A stretch of 64,000 nt of DNA from Ophiodon elongatus (lineage: Eukaryota > Chordata > Actinopteri > Perciformes > Hexagrammidae): assembly GCA_016806645.1 (NCBI GenBank), contig JACSYO010001855.1, positions 1,921,001-1,985,000 on the forward strand. Reading direction: 5' to 3'. Below, piece after piece: positions 14,228-26,481 of this stretch. A model generated the notes under the pieces. That model made no database searches. It was not told where the DNA came from and was given only the letters and a program-made list of their open reading frames with translations. The first letter of the stretch is position 1. Each line of letters opens with the position of its first letter. The position numbers and the translations under genes are program-made.

Positions 14228-14763
14228 CATAGACTATATAATAAGTGGACGTAGTCATCGTGACGCCACCCGTTGGTTTGTGGACTGTCGTTTTGAAGCC
14301 TCGAGTTCGGCGATTTGGCCGTCACTATCTTGGATTACGGCCGTCGCCATCTTGGCTTTTTCCAACCAATGAATGGAAGTGATCGTTTTTTGGAATGCGG
14401 AGGAGTGACGTAGTGACACTGTATACGGAGCGGTAGCGAGCTGTCAATCACAGTAAGCCTGTCCAAATGCATACCCTGCTTTATGGTCTATTCAACTCTA
14501 AATGGGACCATCATTTACTAAATGAACATCATGCTGTGTTGAAGAAGACTTGAAACTAGAGATTGAAACCATAAACTCGTGTTTACCATGTTTACTGAGG
14601 AAATACATCAAGTGAGAAGTAGGGGCAGTTTCTCATAGACTTCCATACAATTTGACTTCTTTTTGCGACTAGAGTCGCCGCCCCCTGCTGGCCAGTAGAG
14701 AGAAAACAGGTTGAAGACACTTCTAAATTGGCTTCACTTGTTAGAACAGAAAGTTGCCACCTG
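14228..14763. repeat. Interspersed repeat with possible 8-bp target duplications
   Basis: Carries phrases of a widespread fish repeat: ATAATAAGTGGACGTAGTCA, TTTTGAAGCCTCGAGTTCGG, and GCCGCCCCCTGCTGGCCAGT near the right end. The 8-mer TTTGCAAC occurs at 14220-14227 and again at 14764-14771, directly outside the proposed ends. G+C content is higher than the surrounding intron. Class is uncertain (non-autonomous DNA element or SINE-like). Confidence 0.55.
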
Positions 14764-14799
14764 TTTGCAACATTGGACTAACTGACAGGGAGTAGTTGG

Positions 14800-14825
14800 T
14801 TATGTTATGTTATGTTATGTTATGT
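14800..14825. repeat. (TATGT)5 pentanucleotide repeat
   Basis: Five tandem TATGT units just right of the interspersed repeat at 14,228-14,763. Confidence 0.9.
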
Positions 14826-15469
14826 AACCTCTATGCCTTGAGGTGTGGGCAACAAAATGAGCCCCATTATATCCGAAACAAGACAAGTGCAGGAATGTGC
14901 TTATCTGACACTTACGTGTTCATTTGCCCTTTGGATGAGTGTTATGTGAATGAAAATGTTATATTATATAATATTCTATGAAAGAGCACATGCATAACTT
15001 TCTATTCAAATGTACACAAGGTCAACATCTACACATCGTGCATGGAGTGCTATGGCATGTCAGACAGAGTAGAGCAGTTCAGACATAAACTTGAAACGTG
15101 AAGAGAGAGAACGAATGAGAGAGTAATATTCCAATATGCAGCAGAGGGCTTGTGAGGCTCGTGGTAACCTTGACTTTTTGAGGATGCAGCCATGCAGGCA
15201 ATGCAGTAAGAAGCGAGAAGGCTTTGAAGCTGTACTGCAGAGAACCTTGCAGGAATTCTGATGTCCTGCTGTATATCCTCCAACCCTCCTCCTCCCCGTC
15301 TGCCTCCTAGTCTCTGCAAGTGATTCATTATAAAGTGAGGCAAAGAGAGAGACAGACAAAAGGCAAAGCAGCGAAATAGGATTCAAATAAAAAAAAAAGG
15401 CAGGTGGAAGATATTTAGGGATGTTAAAATAGGCCCAATCAAAAATCTAGTCCAAGCAAAAAACGGCAG

Positions 15470-16020
15470 CAATTTGGGTTCTGTGATAGCCGCTCGACTG
15501 GTGTTGCCTTTGGACCAAACCCAACCCACAAAATCAGAGCCTAATGACAGCGCCAGAGCTGCCCCAATTTTCTCTTTTCCTGCACAAACCCCCCATTCCC
15601 CTTAAATTACTATCAATATTCAATTAGGGGGGCCGGGTATGCTGGACGAGCCAGCCTCAATAACAAACCACACTTCTCTGAGGATTAAGGCCCTTAAAAC
15701 TAACACAGTGAAATTTCCTTTGTAAACAATCAGCCGACAGGGCGCAAATACCCTCTCGGCAACAGCAAGGGAGCCGGACTTCTCACACAGCGATGAGTGA
15801 TCTCTTTCTGGCTTCAGCATTAGCAACAATCTATGAATGGCACGTCGGTTCGTTTTCAACAGGGATCAAGCCCGTGTTGCTGTAGCTGTGTACTGTGGTC
15901 CTGGCTCCAGCAGGCGAGCAGCACCAGGCCCGTATTTTAATAACATGCAAAAGGAGATTCAATTGAATATTTAGATATAAGCCCAAATTGCTGTGTAAAA
16001 CCCTCCAGCTTTAAAGGCCC
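15470..16020. promoter_or_regulatory. Candidate conserved non-coding element in cachd1 intron 1
   Basis: About 550 bp of complex sequence with no low-complexity tract and no repeat phrase I recognise, denser in mixed motifs than the surrounding AT-rich intron. It has homeobox-type AATTA/ATTAG cores (TATTCAATTAGGGGGG; GATTCAATTGAATATTTAGA) and G+C-balanced stretches between. This is a visual judgement only; no alignment was possible. Confidence 0.25.
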
Positions 16021-16264
16021 CCTGACAAAAAACAAAAAAAAGACATGAAATGCTCAACATGTAATCAGAGAAGATTGATTTCTGCCACGCGACTTGTTCA
16101 TTGTGAGAATAGACATTCAGATGTATGAAATTAATTACTAAGAATATTCTTAACTATCTGATTTATACAATAGAAGACAAAGCCAGGCTGCACCAAATCA
16201 AATATAGAAAAGAATTGTGTGCATTAGAAAGAACGTGACACAAGCCACACAAAGAATGTTTTTA

Positions 16265-16605
16265 AGAAATAAGAAGTCCCGACAGCGATGCCTGGGCTTT
16301 GGGTATCGGCCGATATCGAGTAAAGTTCCGATACCAGTGTTTAATTAATAGGCTGTGTGCCTCACTGTGTGGAAGAGACTGGGATCATTATTCTATGTGT
16401 AAAGCAATATCAGGCTTGCCTTTGTAAAACAAAATACAACAAATACATAGATGTACACATGTACTGAATTGCTATTTATTAAAATAACAGTATCCAATAG
16501 CAGATCGGCTTATTGTCCCCGATAACCAATCCACTTAATTGAGTCAGTGTCAGGCCAATATCTGATATCAGTTACGGTGCATCTCTAATAAATAACACAT
16601 GAAGT
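16265..16605. repeat. Interspersed repeat with ATCGGCCGATAT core
   Basis: GGTATCGGCCGATATCGAGT near the left end; CCAATATCTGATATCAGTTA and CGGTGCATCTCTAATAAATA at the right end. These are familiar phrases of a teleost non-autonomous element with near-palindromic GATATC/GGCCGATA ends. The middle is diverged AT-rich sequence. Confidence 0.45.
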
Positions 16606-16962
16606 ACAATGATAATGAAATATGTAAATGATGCGGAAATTATGGAGATTTAATGCAAAACACTAAAACGGTACTAGAGGCCACACTAATCAAGACAGCT
16701 CATGAACAAATGTCTGGGGAAAAGGGAAATATATCTCAAATACTGATACTGTGTAAACTGATGATAATATAATCAATAATATTATGGCTAGATTAATCAT
16801 TGACAAGAACAGCAGTAAATTGCAGCCCTGAAGCATTCTTTACAGTTTGTAGTGGCAATAAAATCCGATAGAAATCAACTGAATTCATAAAAAAATGTAA
16901 TTAACTACTAGCAGAATGCCATAAAAATAATAAACTTAAGTACATAAATAAATAAAAGAGCC

Positions 16963-16986
16963 TAAAAAAAAAAAAAAAAAAAAAAA
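16963..16986. repeat. Poly(A) run
   Basis: About 24 consecutive A, followed at once by the unique GGAGGGTCAACAACC. It could be the tail of an old retroinsertion, but the upstream sequence is not recognisable. Confidence 0.85.
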
Positions 16987-18317
16987 GGAGGGTCAACAAC
17001 CTTGTGTCCCGTGGTGATTGAATAACTCAATGACAGATTGAACAAGGTTGACCGAGTGACTCAGATGCACCGACACGGACTGCCTCAAATTACACATCTG
17101 GCAGAGAATGAGGGGTGGAGCGGAGAGAGGTAGAATTACGTTTTGAGCCGAGATGCCGGCACGCTCGCTTGATAACAAAACCTCCAGATCTTCTCCAAAA
17201 TAGTACAGCGTGAACGTCTGCGTGTTGATGTCCTTGTGCTAAAAAAAAAAAAAGGCTTTAAAAGAGATAATTAATTATAGCTGTGACTCTGGAAATCCGA
17301 ATTTGCATTAAAGTCAATGGTGCTGTTTGGATACGAAACTCAAAGTGTGGGAAATCACTGCCTCCTTCGCTGCACCGGGAAAAACGCAAAAAAATGAATG
17401 CCAAAGAGACAGAAAGATGCATTGAAAATCGAGTTCAATGGACACACCTGCAGACAGTGAGTCAGGCCACATCTGAGCAGGTGTCCACACAGGCGGCGTG
17501 GCCGGCAGATTCCTGCAGCTGTTTTCACGGGCAGATGTGGACTGTTATTACTGGACGCACGTCTCTTACATTTGAGGAAAACTGCCCTGACAAATCCATG
17601 AAATACACCGCTTCACTCAAACTCGCGTTAGCGTCATGCCAAGTCAGATTTTCACAGCTTGTTCAACAACATGACTGTCTCAAAGCTTTTTCTCACGATA
17701 CAGGGGGGAGGAGGGAATGCCATAATGCATGTTTTCATAAATAATCAGAAAGGGCCATAAGAAATCTGAATGGGTCTTTAAAAAACAGAGAGAAAACTAT
17801 TTTTTGCATTGATTGCATTTTTGCAGCTGACAAATAAGACTACGGGCTGATTCATTTGACTGCGAGCACCAGCGAGAGCAGAAAACAAGAATAATACAGA
17901 GCAGAAGAGACAAACGGCAGAAAAAACAAATGATGGAAAGAATGAACGGGAATGAGAAAAGAACTGGAGCTTGGAGAAGGATGAGCGGTGACAAAGGCGG
18001 ATCCGGGGGGGGATCAGAGGAAGCCCTCAAAGCCGACTCCCAGAGCCGGGATGAAGGAAGCTCAGTGTGGAAGCAGAGAAGATGAAACACCATTTGGGGG
18101 CAGGGCCCCCCCGCTGCCTCGCCTCTGTGTTCAGGGCCTGTGAGCTGCGCCGCCTCTGAAGTGCTAAACACCCCCCTCACACCCTGCAGCAACGGGCACT
18201 GCACCCTGCACCTCCTGCCATTTGGTGACTCAACGCAGGTCTGCACGCATGAACACGATGAAGTAGTGTTTTCGTTGTGATTACATAGTGTGCCTAAAAT
18301 AAATCAGGGCAGCTGGA

Positions 18318-18620
18318 GCAGAACAGTTGTTTTCATTAGTGATTCGTCTGCTGATAATCTTCTCGGTTGATCGTTAGGTCGATGACGTGCCAGAAAATAG
18401 GAAAAAGGTGTGTCATGTTTTATTATTTAAATAGAAGAACTTTTCCAAACAGTTGTCAATTGATTTTCTCTAAACGGTTTATGGACCAATCGGAATTCAA
18501 ATTGCTCCAAAATCCAAAGATATTTCGATTTACTGTCATTAAATAATACCAGAAAATATTCACATTTTTCATAAGCTAGAAACTGTAAAATGTTGGCATA
18601 TTTTCAAAAATGTCAGCTCT
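18318..18620. repeat. Copy of the GCTGCAAC-TTGATTA repeat family
   Basis: GTTTTCATTAGTGATTCGTC and GTCGATGACGTGCCAGAAAA at the left. The body has CCAAAGATATTTCGATTTAC and ACCAGAAAATATTCACATTT, the standard family order. A short related piece, GCAACAATTAATCGATGACC, follows at about 18,786. Confidence 0.5.
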
Positions 18621-19286
18621 GACCAATCAAGGCTTATAAATCCAATATGAGGGTACACTAAACATTATGGGGTTACTAATAGCTAGAAGAATGGGTGTGA
18701 TGTGTCCAAAGTTAAACAAAAAGGACTTAAAAGCATGAACCACCTCACTTCTAATCAAACACAAAAACATTGTCAGCTGCACAACTGCAACAATTAATCG
18801 ATGACCAAATTAATCTACAATCATTTTTGATAATTGCCATAGCTTAAGTTACAAGGTTACAGCATCTTCTATCTGCTGCTTTAGTCATCTGGAGCACTGG
18901 GAACTTGTGATGTCCTTTTTTCCCCACCAGTTTCTAAAATAATCATAAGCATGATGGAGACGATGCGTTTCTATCTGGGTTATGTGCTAACAAAGTCTGA
19001 ATTATTGTTTGGATCTGCATTTGAGCTAAAAAAGCTGATTTTCTGACTGAGTCTGTGGGCTGCATGCAGCCAGTTAATATAAAAATAGATTTATTCCTGT
19101 TATTTGATGTCCAGGAGACCTACATAGCAGAGATTCCCAGACACACACTTGGAGGCATGTTGAATAATAACCAGCATATTTATCTGCACATTGGATTGTG
19201 TGCATCGTTATAGGGACAATGTTGTTGGATGAGGGCCAATCCATAAAGGAAACGTTGCTTCATGGCAGTGTATGCACCTTTTCGGC

Positions 19287-19325
19287 GCACACACACACAC
19301 ACGCACACACACACACACACACACA
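19287..19325. repeat. (CA)n microsatellite
   Basis: About 19 CA units with one CG interruption in cachd1 intron 1. Confidence 0.95.
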
Positions 19326-19552
19326 AAATGTAAAACAAATTATTTTTAAGCAAGTTATGGAATAATAAAACTGAAACACAGTCAACACAGAACATCAAAC
19401 CTCCAGCGAGTTTATGTCCCAGATAAATGCGCTCAGTCTTCAAAGCGCCTGTTGTTGCACTGCGACCAGGGAGCTTATTGTTTCATAACTCTGTAACATT
19501 TCAGTCAACAAACTTTCTCTCTGAAAACATCACGTTATTTTGGTATTTTGGT

Positions 19553-19556
<4 letters not shown>

Positions 19557-19609
<53 letters not shown>
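19557..19609. repeat. (TG)n microsatellite near the cachd1 exon 1 donor
   Basis: About 26 perfect TG units, whose near edge is only about 115 nt from the exon 1 splice donor (CA orientation on the transcript). Confidence 0.96.
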
Positions 19610-19610
<1 letters not shown>

Positions 19611-19724
19611 GGTTCGGCTCATCAGATCCGCTCCAGCACGAAGTGGCCCCCAGGACATGTCTCCCCGTAGTAGCGTTCCACAGACACGAGCACGACTCAA
19701 ACAAACATTGTGCTCCACGTTTAC

Positions 19725-19973
19725 CTGCATAGTTAAGACCCCCAGCTCATGGGAGGACAGCTTCTTCATCTGGTCGGCCAGGACTTGCGCTTCCTCCAGG
19801 ATGGAAAACTCCGTCTCGGCTCCGCAATATCCACAAAAAAGAGCCGAGCAGACGAGAGTGAATCTCCAGGAAAAAGCCAACAATCCCCCGTGAAACCGAA
19901 GGTGTTTATCCCAGAGAGCGGCGCGCGTTTTCGGCGACAAGCCCGGAGGTTTCTCCCCCGTCCGCCGCGCCAT
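19725..19973 (-). CDS. cachd1: CACHD1 (VWFA and cache domain-containing protein 1) coding exon 1
   Basis: The ATG at 19973-19971 lies in a strong context (GCCATC before, G after). The exon runs 83 codons to the donor ATGCAG/GTAAAC at 19725/19724 (phase 0). The protein starts MARRTGEKPP, has a hydrophobic segment at about residues 29-50 (GGLLAFSWRFTLVCSALFCG) acting as signal peptide, then AETEFSILEEAQVLADQMKK followed by LSSHELGVLTMQ. From memory this matches human CACHD1 (MARQ start; AEADFSILDEAQVLASQM; ELGVVTMQ, with the splice at the same place). CACHD1 is a large single-pass membrane protein with VWA and Cache domains, related to calcium-channel alpha2delta subunits, reported to modulate CaV3 channels and to bind Frizzled/LRP6. 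Only exon 1 is in the window; the VWA and Cache exons lie beyond the left edge. Confidence 0.93.
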
Positions 19974-20480
19974 GATGGCTGTGAGTCCACAGACTTGGGG
20001 GAAACAAGGAGTCTGAGCTGGTGGCGGAAGAAAAACTTCAAGGGAAAACTACTTTTACAACTTTGCAGCGTAGAGGACGTGTTCCCTTTCTCTCCGGTTC
20101 ACGTCTCCAAAATCCCCGGCAACGGTGACCATTGCAGCTCCTTGAAATCCCTCAAGAGAAGAAAGTAGATCCATGCGTGAAAAGAAGACACGGGTTCCCT
20201 TTTTCTTTTTCTTTTTCTTTTTACCGTAGTCGGTGTTCCGTCCTCGGCCAGTCGCTCCAACTCCTGGAAGTCTGGCAAAGTGTGTGTGAGCCGGAGATTC
20301 ACCACAATGGGGGTGAAAGTGGGAGGCGTGGAAACGCAAGAGTCGTAGCGGCGCCTGGATCTGTGGATCAATGGATCAGGGCTTCGTGGTGCCTTCAGCT
20401 GCTGCTGGGGAAAAGAGACACCGGTAAAAAAAAAAAAAAAAAACGTCCGGCTTCGAATGATCCTTCAAAGAAGTAAACCT
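19974..20480 (-). promoter_or_regulatory. cachd1: cachd1 5'UTR and CpG-rich promoter region
   Basis: The stretch from the start codon to about 20,480 is markedly richer in G+C and CpG than its surroundings (for example the CGGCGCGCG just inside the coding end, and CCGCCGCGCC at the ATG), the profile of a vertebrate CpG-island promoter. No TATA box is evident. It contains a short (TTTTTC)n tract near 20,198-20,224 and an A-run near 20,426-20,442. The transcription start cannot be placed from sequence alone. Confidence 0.6.
20055..20174 (-). other. Upstream open reading frame in the putative cachd1 5'UTR
   Basis: An ATG at 20174-20172 opens a 39-codon frame (MDLLSSLEGF start) ending TAA at 20055, about 80 nt before the cachd1 start. 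A second in-frame ATG (20132-20130) has a better context (G at -3 and G at +4). I saw no other upstream ATG on the minus strand until about 20,527. If transcription starts between roughly 20,175 and 20,500, this would be the only uORF of the message. The TSS is unknown and no peptide conservation is claimed. Confidence 0.4.
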
Positions 20481-23087
20481 TCAACCTATGTTTAATCGGG
20501 CAACAACAAGAAAGGTGTGCAACTATTTAAATATGTTCACATTTGAATTGTAGTGTTCATTGTAAATTGTATTTCCAATCACGGAGGTCAACATGCAGCT
20601 TCAAAACCGTCACACTGCTGGGAATAAAATGCTGGTGACACATTCTTGATCATTTACTAACGACTTAATTCCTGGTTTAAAAGTCAAGTAAATTTTACTA
20701 TCCTGAGACCTTTATGTCCAATAAGGAAAAACCTCTACAAAATAGCCTTGAATGGGGGAAAGGGGTCAAACCTCAGCAGAGGTGGATCGAGGTGGATGCT
20801 GCAATTGGCTAATAAAATGCCTTCCAAGTCTAAGTATCTCCCTGTAGGTTGCTAAAAACCCAACATATTCTTTTACTGACTTTTATAAGGTTTCTTTCCT
20901 TTCTTTCTTATTTATCTTGAAGTGGGGTTACAATATATATTTAGTTTTGATGAGGATACAGGATCATTTTAGATCTTTTCTGCATGAAACACTGTCTGTA
21001 TGTGGGAGCATATCTTTAATGTTGCTTTCACTCATGTTCATCCAAATTCTGTAGTTAATTTCCCCACAATCCACAATCCACATTAGATGTGAGAGGCTGT
21101 CACACATCATCTGTTAATTTGTTTAATGCCTAAATGCAGAGGATCTCCCTTTGTGCCTGGATGGAGTTTTACCTCAAGTGCACTATTGTATCTTTCGTGG
21201 TCTTTGTTGTTCTCTACAACTGGGTTTAAAGCAACCAGCAACCAACAGAGACTCCACTCCTGTAAGAATCCAGTTCTTGTTTTGGTTGCAGCTTCAATTT
21301 CACTTTGGCTGAGCCGCTTTGAGGAAGAGCAGAGGCTTGTGTATTTGAGCAATTCCCATTTTGATTTCTGACTGCAAAATACATTTTTAATCTGTTTAAT
21401 AATGTTGTGGCCAAGGCAAATGATGTGAGGCAATGGAGTTGAACAGCACTCCAACCCATCCAACAGCTGACCTCTTTTGGGAGATTTTCTTGTTATTAAC
21501 CAATGTTGCATTGAGGCACAAAATATCAGTTTCAAGGCTATTTGTTCACAAAAAATAATTTTATTCCATTTAAAAAAAATACACGAGTTGTTCTTTACCA
21601 TCTCTAGCTTTTAGAGACAGCCTGTGTAGACGGACAGATGCAATGGGATGAAAACATACCTTCCTTTGGCCGTGTAATGAAGCCTCAGGTGGCGTTGTAT
21701 TGGTTGCTTTATGTCATTTACACTAGATTTGACAGTTGAGTCTTTCCAGTTTTTAACCCATGAACTCATATATAAAATCCACATCACGGCTCATGGGAGG
21801 CTTTTGCAGAAACCTTTCAAATGTTTACCACTGATGTAGTTGTGAAGCGCTATAACTACTCACCTGTGCTACACAAAGGTTTACAGAGTAAGTTTGGGTT
21901 GAGGCCCGACTAGAAGCTGTTACACCAGCAGAGCTGGAAGTCCTTTTTGCGTCAACTGTGTTTTCATGTCTTCATGATGTGTCACTTGCTAGTCGACGCG
22001 TTATAAATATATCATTTTTATGTTTTAGTCAGTCAGTCAAACATGTTTAGTCACGGTCTTGATCACAGTGAGGATAGAGCTGTCAGACCACTGTGATCGT
22101 TCTACTGAAATATCGTCAGTCAAATGTTGACATATTTTTAGTATGTGGTGTCATAATAATAAATAAAACATAATCCCATTGTTACATGGGTTGCATTAAA
22201 GCTAAATATCGCAGTGGAATGAGTCATTTTACCAAATATACTAATGTAAAAGTGTAGATGATGTGGACAATTTTGATATTAACATCGGGCTAACAATGGT
22301 CCTTTTTCACGATGAACTACTAATCACTTCTTTCTTTAACCAAGATTTTATTTTTATTTTTTTATTTGTATTACAATTGTCACCTCAAGATTCAATTCAT
22401 GTGGATGGATGGCGGTGAAATACATGCGTGATTGATGCAGTGGACCAACGCTTTGCAAACCAGAGATCTGCATCGGGAAAAGAGTTCCTGCCTCCAGACT
22501 TTGCTGGGCTCCTGAATGGCTCGTCTGTCTGTGTCTTTGGCTGCAGCCGCCATCAGATGTTTGCATGGCCGTCAGATTCTTTTAGACACTTACAAACACA
22601 AGGGTATTAGTTGACTGGTTAGACGTAGTGCATGCACCACATACATTATCAGTTCCCAAGAGAATCCCTGTTTTCTTGTGGTGTTTCACCTTCAACTCTT
22701 AAGTTCAACAGGCCAAACTGTAGTTTATTAACACGCCTTCCTCTATTTATAAGTACACAAATGGTGACTGTTTTTGACAGGAATTCATTTCCTGAATCGG
22801 TTGCAATATTTGCACAGGAGAAAATGTATAAAGATCCTTGTACAAACAGAAAGACTCTATGAATTAACATAATTTGAAGCAGACTAAAATAAATCAAAGG
22901 GAAATCTAGATGCCACAACTTTTTAAAATGATATGGTCAATTTCTCCTCCCAGCCACAGAGGCAGAGCTGACCTCATCAAAGCTCTGGTGTCGAGTTTGG
23001 AGGATTTTAAAAACCTGCTGAACTCTCTCTACTCCACACCTGTTATTTGTGCATGTGTCTCTATCATAGACTGTAAATAAGAAGGGT

Positions 23088-23090
<3 letters not shown>

Positions 23091-23136
<46 letters not shown>

Positions 23137-23141
23137 TGTGT
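23091..23141. repeat. (TG)n microsatellite
   Basis: About 25 TG units with a GCGC break near the right end; intergenic. Confidence 0.96.
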
Positions 23142-26100
23142 AATGCTACCACAGGTGTTCAGAGAAAGGGGTCAGAAAAAGACTCAACATGTGGCCCTTC
23201 TGCATTCTGGATTTCAATTAAGACAAGGGACTGTTTGTTAATGACTTGGTCAGTGAAGCAGATCTTTAATTTTCCACATAATAAAAACAACAACAACAAC
23301 TTCTAAAGATACAGTCATATTGGTAATATTATATCTGCACCTCACCAAGATCACTTAAAAGCTTATGTTTGATTTATAACGGGTATGATGAATACAACAT
23401 GTCCAAATCAATTCCTTACTCCAGAGATTGTTGGCTTGTAAAGCCGTAAAATGGCGTAAAATGTATGGCTCCAGTTTGATTTGCTATCATTTCTTTTCCC
23501 ACTTGGATCATATTCAGTCCGCAGCTCAGCCAAAGCAACATGTCTTTGGCCCATCCTGACTGGCATGTCTCTGTGGAGAGAGTGCTGCTGGTTTATTCAG
23601 AGCTAAATATTTCTTAACACAAGAAAGCAGGTAGGGGTCTTCATTAACAGAGACAGAAGGATTTGTTTTGCAGGATTATCGCATTTGCATTATTTTAATT
23701 ACAGCACAGACCCACAAAGCCACCTGGTTTGGGAAGATAAAGAGGAGAAAGTGAGGCTGATTAGTCTAGGATTCACGATTTGTGAATATATTAAATAAGA
23801 TTTTGTGGTGAGATGCAGGGAGGTCCTGTTCAAAGCAAGACAGGAAAACTCTGGTGTTTCACATCTGGCTTCAAAGGCAGCTCTGACTGACAGAGACATT
23901 TTTATTACACAAGAACAGGCCATTTTTGGCTCAGGATCTAATATTACTTGTTACCTGTGGAAGTCGAGATTAAATTTGAAACCAGATTCAGTCAGGTTAA
24001 ACAGCTTTCTAAGATAAGAGTCCTGTTCTGTTAGGGGAGGTGTCGCTGTGTGTGAGAAGTAGGCAATGCTGCAACCGGAGTTTCTCATGCTGTGTAAATA
24101 AAGCCACAGCCAAATGCAACTAAGTGAGCATGACAATTTCCCCACTGCAGTAATCTGTAAACACAGGGGTTGACAGTGACACATGGAGGCTTGTTAGGCT
24201 TTAACAGCAACACTCCTTTTGGGAAAACAAGGCCTTTACATAACAAAGTAGGTATGCTACACAGGTAGAAATGAACACCGATACACCAGAGGCACACAGA
24301 ATATCCACTGGAGGAGTCACTCTCAAGAATACGTGCAGAGAGAGACAAATCTCTTTATGGTTGCATGATTTTGTTTATGCGTTCTGTTACATGATGCTCT
24401 AATGTGCATGTTTATTCTCATTTATAATGTAATTATATTGTATCTAGACGTCTCTAATGTTGAAGGAAGAAGAAGATGCTCACATAGAAAGCAGTATAAT
24501 GGCAAACAAATCGAAATTGCTTGTGCCATACCCGTACTACGTGACCCGTACCCATTTTTGCTCTTTAGATCTTGATGCTGTGGTCTTTTCTTACAGCATG
24601 TGGACGACAGGTGAGTTACTTTTTATGTTAAAACGCAGTAATAATACAAGTCACACTTCGTGGCAATATAACATAACGTAAAAGCGCAGTCTGTTTAAGG
24701 CATAAAATATGTTTGGTAACATTGAAAGCAACCTGCTTTGATCAATTATTGTAAAGTTGACTGACATGATTGATTTGCTTTGGTTTTGATATTGCATGAG
24801 TGTCCTCACCGCTGCTCTTTGCCATCTCTCTCTGTCCAGCTGGTCCTGGGTCAGCTCCAAACCACTCGGAGGAAACGTTTTGGGTACATCTGCTCTGAAC
24901 ACTCCTCTCTGGTTTAGACAACATCATCATGTTGAGGATGATCATCATTTATCCTCTCTCTAATCAGAGACGAAGAAAGGAGAATAAAAAGTTCAATAAT
25001 GGACTACAATTATTATGCCTCAACCTTTCAAGGGCTCCAAACACCAATTACGTCAGACAGCCTAAAAGTGTAGAGGAGGGATCCTGACTGACAAACCAGA
25101 TTTTTCTCTCTTGATGACCATGGCGACTCAGTTATAACCCCGTGGTAAAAGCATAAATCATTTTAGACGTAAACAACCTGCCAGTTCCCTACCGACTTGA
25201 ACTCACTGGCAGCATCAGAGCTTCGGCTCTAGTCTTTGGGCATCCATCCATCTGCAGACAGGAAACGCTCCAGGGACAAACTAGCTAGCCAGAACTACCC
25301 AGTTCTTCTTAATGCATGACAGAACCCTGTGATCACACGGCCATGAAACGAGGACAGAGGCTGAGGAACAAGAACAAAACAGACAGAAATGGATTCAAAA
25401 GGCAAAGAGGTCACATTGTTTCCGGGGTCACAGACGAGCACGGAGACACAGCTGTACATTGTTTGTGACCTTTACAGCATTTTAACCATTTGCCTTAATA
25501 ATGTTAACAACAACAATTGTTTTTTTTATGATATATGAACAGGGATGTGACATGAACATTTAGGCCCTTTTATCTACTTAACATGTTTATTCTCAGGGTT
25601 ATTAACGTCAGAATCAGCATTATGGACACATACAAGGGATTTGACGCCTGATAGAAAGAGACTCAGCTAAAAGCAAGGACAACAAAGCTGAACATAGGTA
25701 AAAATAAACATGGAACTGTTACGAACATACAAGACAAAATATGAGTGTAGGCTATTTATAACCATCTATAAAATAGTACCAAATAATAATAATAAAATAA
25801 TACCAAATATCACTGGAAATTCATCAAATACTACACTAAAGATATTTTAGTGTGGCCGACAAAACTCACAAACATAGTCAGCCATTGCCATCCATAAAGC
25901 CTGACTGTTTGCTAAAAAAAAGTGAGAACGATCGTTTCAAAGCAGATCAAGTCAATTAAAATGAAATGTAACTTGTCCATACAACTTCTGTCTCTTGTGC
26001 TTTGTCTCTGAAAAGGTGAAACTTTTCACTTGTGCTTGAAACAAAAAAATCCAGTTAACAGTCAATAAAAGAGTAGCAACACTGGCAAAACACAGTTGGC

Positions 26101-26481
26101 ACAAACACTAAAAAAGGAAAAGACAGACTGGGTGAAGGATCTGATTACAACTGGTATTTATACCCACTACAGCTATGAAGTGATAGCATAATGAGAGGGA
26201 GCAAACTTCAAAACATCAATACAGAAGAACATGAAGAAGCTTCCAGATAAAACTAAACCAATCATTTCACACAGGGAATCTGATGCATTAGCTGCTAACC
26301 CTATTGGGTTTTAATTAGCTGCCGTAGTACCCATCAGCACAGACATCAATATGATCTCTACTGGATATGGAGAGAAGGGAGATGGAAATATGTAAAAGTA
26401 CTAGTAAGTCTGCACCCAGTACACACACTCCTCTGCTGCCAGCAATTTATTTGCTACATGTATAGTGTGTTGGAGCAGGGG

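Larger units (their letters stand above)
1..19724 (-). other. cachd1: cachd1 intron 1 (5' part); no further exon recognised
   Basis: Everything left of the exon 1 donor. I looked for the next conserved CACHD1 block (beginning RIFNSFVYTEKI in human, from memory) among the minus-strand translations and found none, so the intron is at least 19.7 kb. It holds microsatellites (890, 4708, 5972, 8412, 8819, 10855, 19287, 19557), a MITE-like copy (about 1150-1490), interspersed repeats (about 9095-9310, 14228-14763, 16265-16605, 18318-18620) and a possible conserved element at about 15,470-16,020. I see nothing definable in the remaining tracts (about 1,500-4,700, 6,015-8,400 and 11,080-14,220), which are AT-rich unique sequence. 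Confidence 0.75.

Noticed and set aside
17797..18246. 149-codon open frame on the minus strand
   Set aside because: Contains low-complexity Pro/Leu/Phe stretches, shows no family motif and no splice sites, and lies in cachd1 intron 1. It does not match CACHD1 sequence following exon 1.
19766..20041. Minus-strand frame overlapping the cachd1 start, considered as an overlapping uORF
   Set aside because: The frame opens with TTG rather than ATG at 20041, so there is no ordinary start codon; only the ATG-started frame at 20,174 was kept.
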